Positions 63,404 to 64,000 of a stretch of DNA of 64,000 nt are shown here, in pieces (position 1 is the stretch's first letter; the number at the start of each line of letters is the position of its first letter). This DNA is from Stenotrophomonas maltophilia (lineage in GTDB: Bacteria; Pseudomonadota; Gammaproteobacteria; Xanthomonadales; Xanthomonadaceae), in the NCBI GenBank assembly GCA_900113425.1, contig FOZF01000002.1, forward strand, positions 947,027-1,011,026. The letters run 5' to 3'. The notes under the pieces were generated by a model, which searched no databases, was not told the origin of the DNA, and saw only the letters and a list, made by a program, of their open reading frames with translations. Made by a program: the position numbers and the translations under genes.

Positions 63404-64000
63404 GTGACCATCGCAGCAGTGCCCCCGGTTTCCACCGACTCCTCCCGCGGCGGTCTTCCGCGAAGCCTGGTCGTCGCCGATGTCGGCGGTACCTTTGCCC
63501 GCCTGGCGCTGGCTGAAACCCTGCCGGGGCAGGCACCACGGCTGGGCAGTCATCGCACCTACGCGTGTGCCGATCATTCCAGCCTGGCGGCGATTCTGGC
63601 GGACTTCACCCGGAGCCTCGCACTGCCGGTGCGGTCGGCGGTGGTCGCCATCGCCGGCCTGCTCGATGGCGATGTGCTGATCAATGCCAATCTACCGTGG
63701 ACGGTTTCGTTGTCCGCCACCCGCGCACAGTCCGGTCTGGACGAACTGCAGCTGATCAATGATTTCGAGGCGGTGGCACTGGCCATTCCCTACCTGCAGG
63801 CCGACACCCTGGTTCCATTGAACGGCGATGCCGATCCGGCGAAAGCGTTCCCGGCGCTGGTGCTGGGGGCCGGTACCGGGCTGGGCGCGGCGCTGCGCTT
63901 CGCCGATGGCGGGCGCCCGGTGCTGCCCAGCGAGATCGGCCACGCTGCCCTGGGGGCCGGCAACGCGCTGGAGCTGGAGGTGCTGGGCAGGCTGCTGCAG
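63404..64000 (+). CDS. glk: Glucokinase, N-terminal part (partial)
   Basis: The gene runs off the window after 199 codons. The start is taken as GTG 63404 and is uncertain. The ATP-binding block VADVGGTFARLALAE, the catalytic LINDFEAVALAIPYLQ with Asp, and LGAGTGLGAALRF and PSEIGHAALG are typical of the bacterial Glk family, which phosphorylates glucose to glucose 6-phosphate. A stretch of about 25 residues before the first motif is rich in Ser and Arg. Confidence 0.88.
   Translation, partial: MTIAAVPPVSTDSSRGGLPRSLVVADVGGTFARLALAETLPGQAPRLGSHRTYACADHSSLAAILADFTRSLALPVRSAVVAIAGLLDGDVLINANLPWTVSLSATRAQSGLDELQLINDFEAVALAIPYLQADTLVPLNGDADPAKAFPALVLGAGTGLGAALRFADGGRPVLPSEIGHAALGAGNALELEVLGRLLQ

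Overview
The window is GC-rich (third codon positions almost always G or C) and looks like a chromosomal segment of a Xanthomonadaceae gammaproteobacterium, most likely Stenotrophomonas (S. maltophilia complex). Pointers are a GTAG-type palindromic repeat at 8330-8359 of the kind known as SMAG in S. maltophilia, a GumD-like glycosyltransferase, a xanthomonad-type HisB without the zinc cysteine cluster, and the gene content in general. No prophage, insertion sequence, integrase or CRISPR array was seen. The assignment is from recognition, not from a database search.

Layout. (1) 1-8.3 kb: the 3' end of a TonB-dependent receptor, then a tightly packed operon of FMN reductase (msuE), a DUF3088 protein, two luciferase-like monooxygenases, an M20 amidohydrolase, a GNAT acetyltransferase, a permease-ATPase fusion and a solute-binding protein. 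The set resembles the Bacillus ytm/ytn and yxe operons for salvage of sulfur from S-substituted cysteines (N-acetylate, oxidise with FMNH2, deacetylate). (2) 8.3-15.7 kb: a large secreted glycosidase-like protein with a LacI-type operator, a LysR remnant, an SDR, then a TetR gene divergent from an MBL-fold hydrolase followed by an AraC regulator, with twin palindromic operators between them; the arrangement recalls ramR-romA-ramA. (3) 15.7-25.4 kb: a membrane EAL protein, an APH-fold kinase, an EamA transporter, murB, pyrD, a methyltransferase, a small membrane protein, an SDR and the ALDH7-type dehydrogenase AmaB. (4) 25.8-33.9 kb: exopolysaccharide genes, namely a GumD/WcaJ-type priming transferase, a LMW tyrosine phosphatase and, convergently, a yjbE-wza-yjbF-yjbG-yjbH operon with an internal terminator, plus a PAP2 phosphatase. 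(5) 33.9-34.9 kb: tRNA-Arg(CCT) and a sparse stretch with two small ORFs. (6) 34.9-42.7 kb: a signalling block of a PAS histidine kinase with its response regulator, divergent from a triple-receiver hybrid kinase, CheR, CheB and a REC-kinase, all with overlapping genes, followed by a BLUF photoreceptor. (7) 42.8-46.5 kb: an Ntn-type amide hydrolase, a secreted protein with a tandem domain duplication, an AraC regulator and an EamA transporter.

(8) 46.6-51.6 kb: the thr operon with a threonine-rich leader peptide (thrL) before thrA, thrB and thrC, showing attenuation control. (9) 51.7-54.0 kb: an FNR-type regulator and hisS. (10) 54.1-61.6 kb: a TrpR-fold regulator and the complete hisGDCBHAF(IE) operon behind one promoter, which carries a near-perfect 24-bp palindrome likely to be the operator for that regulator. 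(11) 61.7-64.0 kb: a secreted metallophosphoesterase and the 5' part of a glucokinase gene that runs off the window.

The strongest candidates for a second look are the organosulfur operon with its DUF3088 member, the TetR/MBL/AraC unit with twin operators, the kinase-CheR-CheB-BLUF block, and the self-contained histidine regulator with its palindrome.
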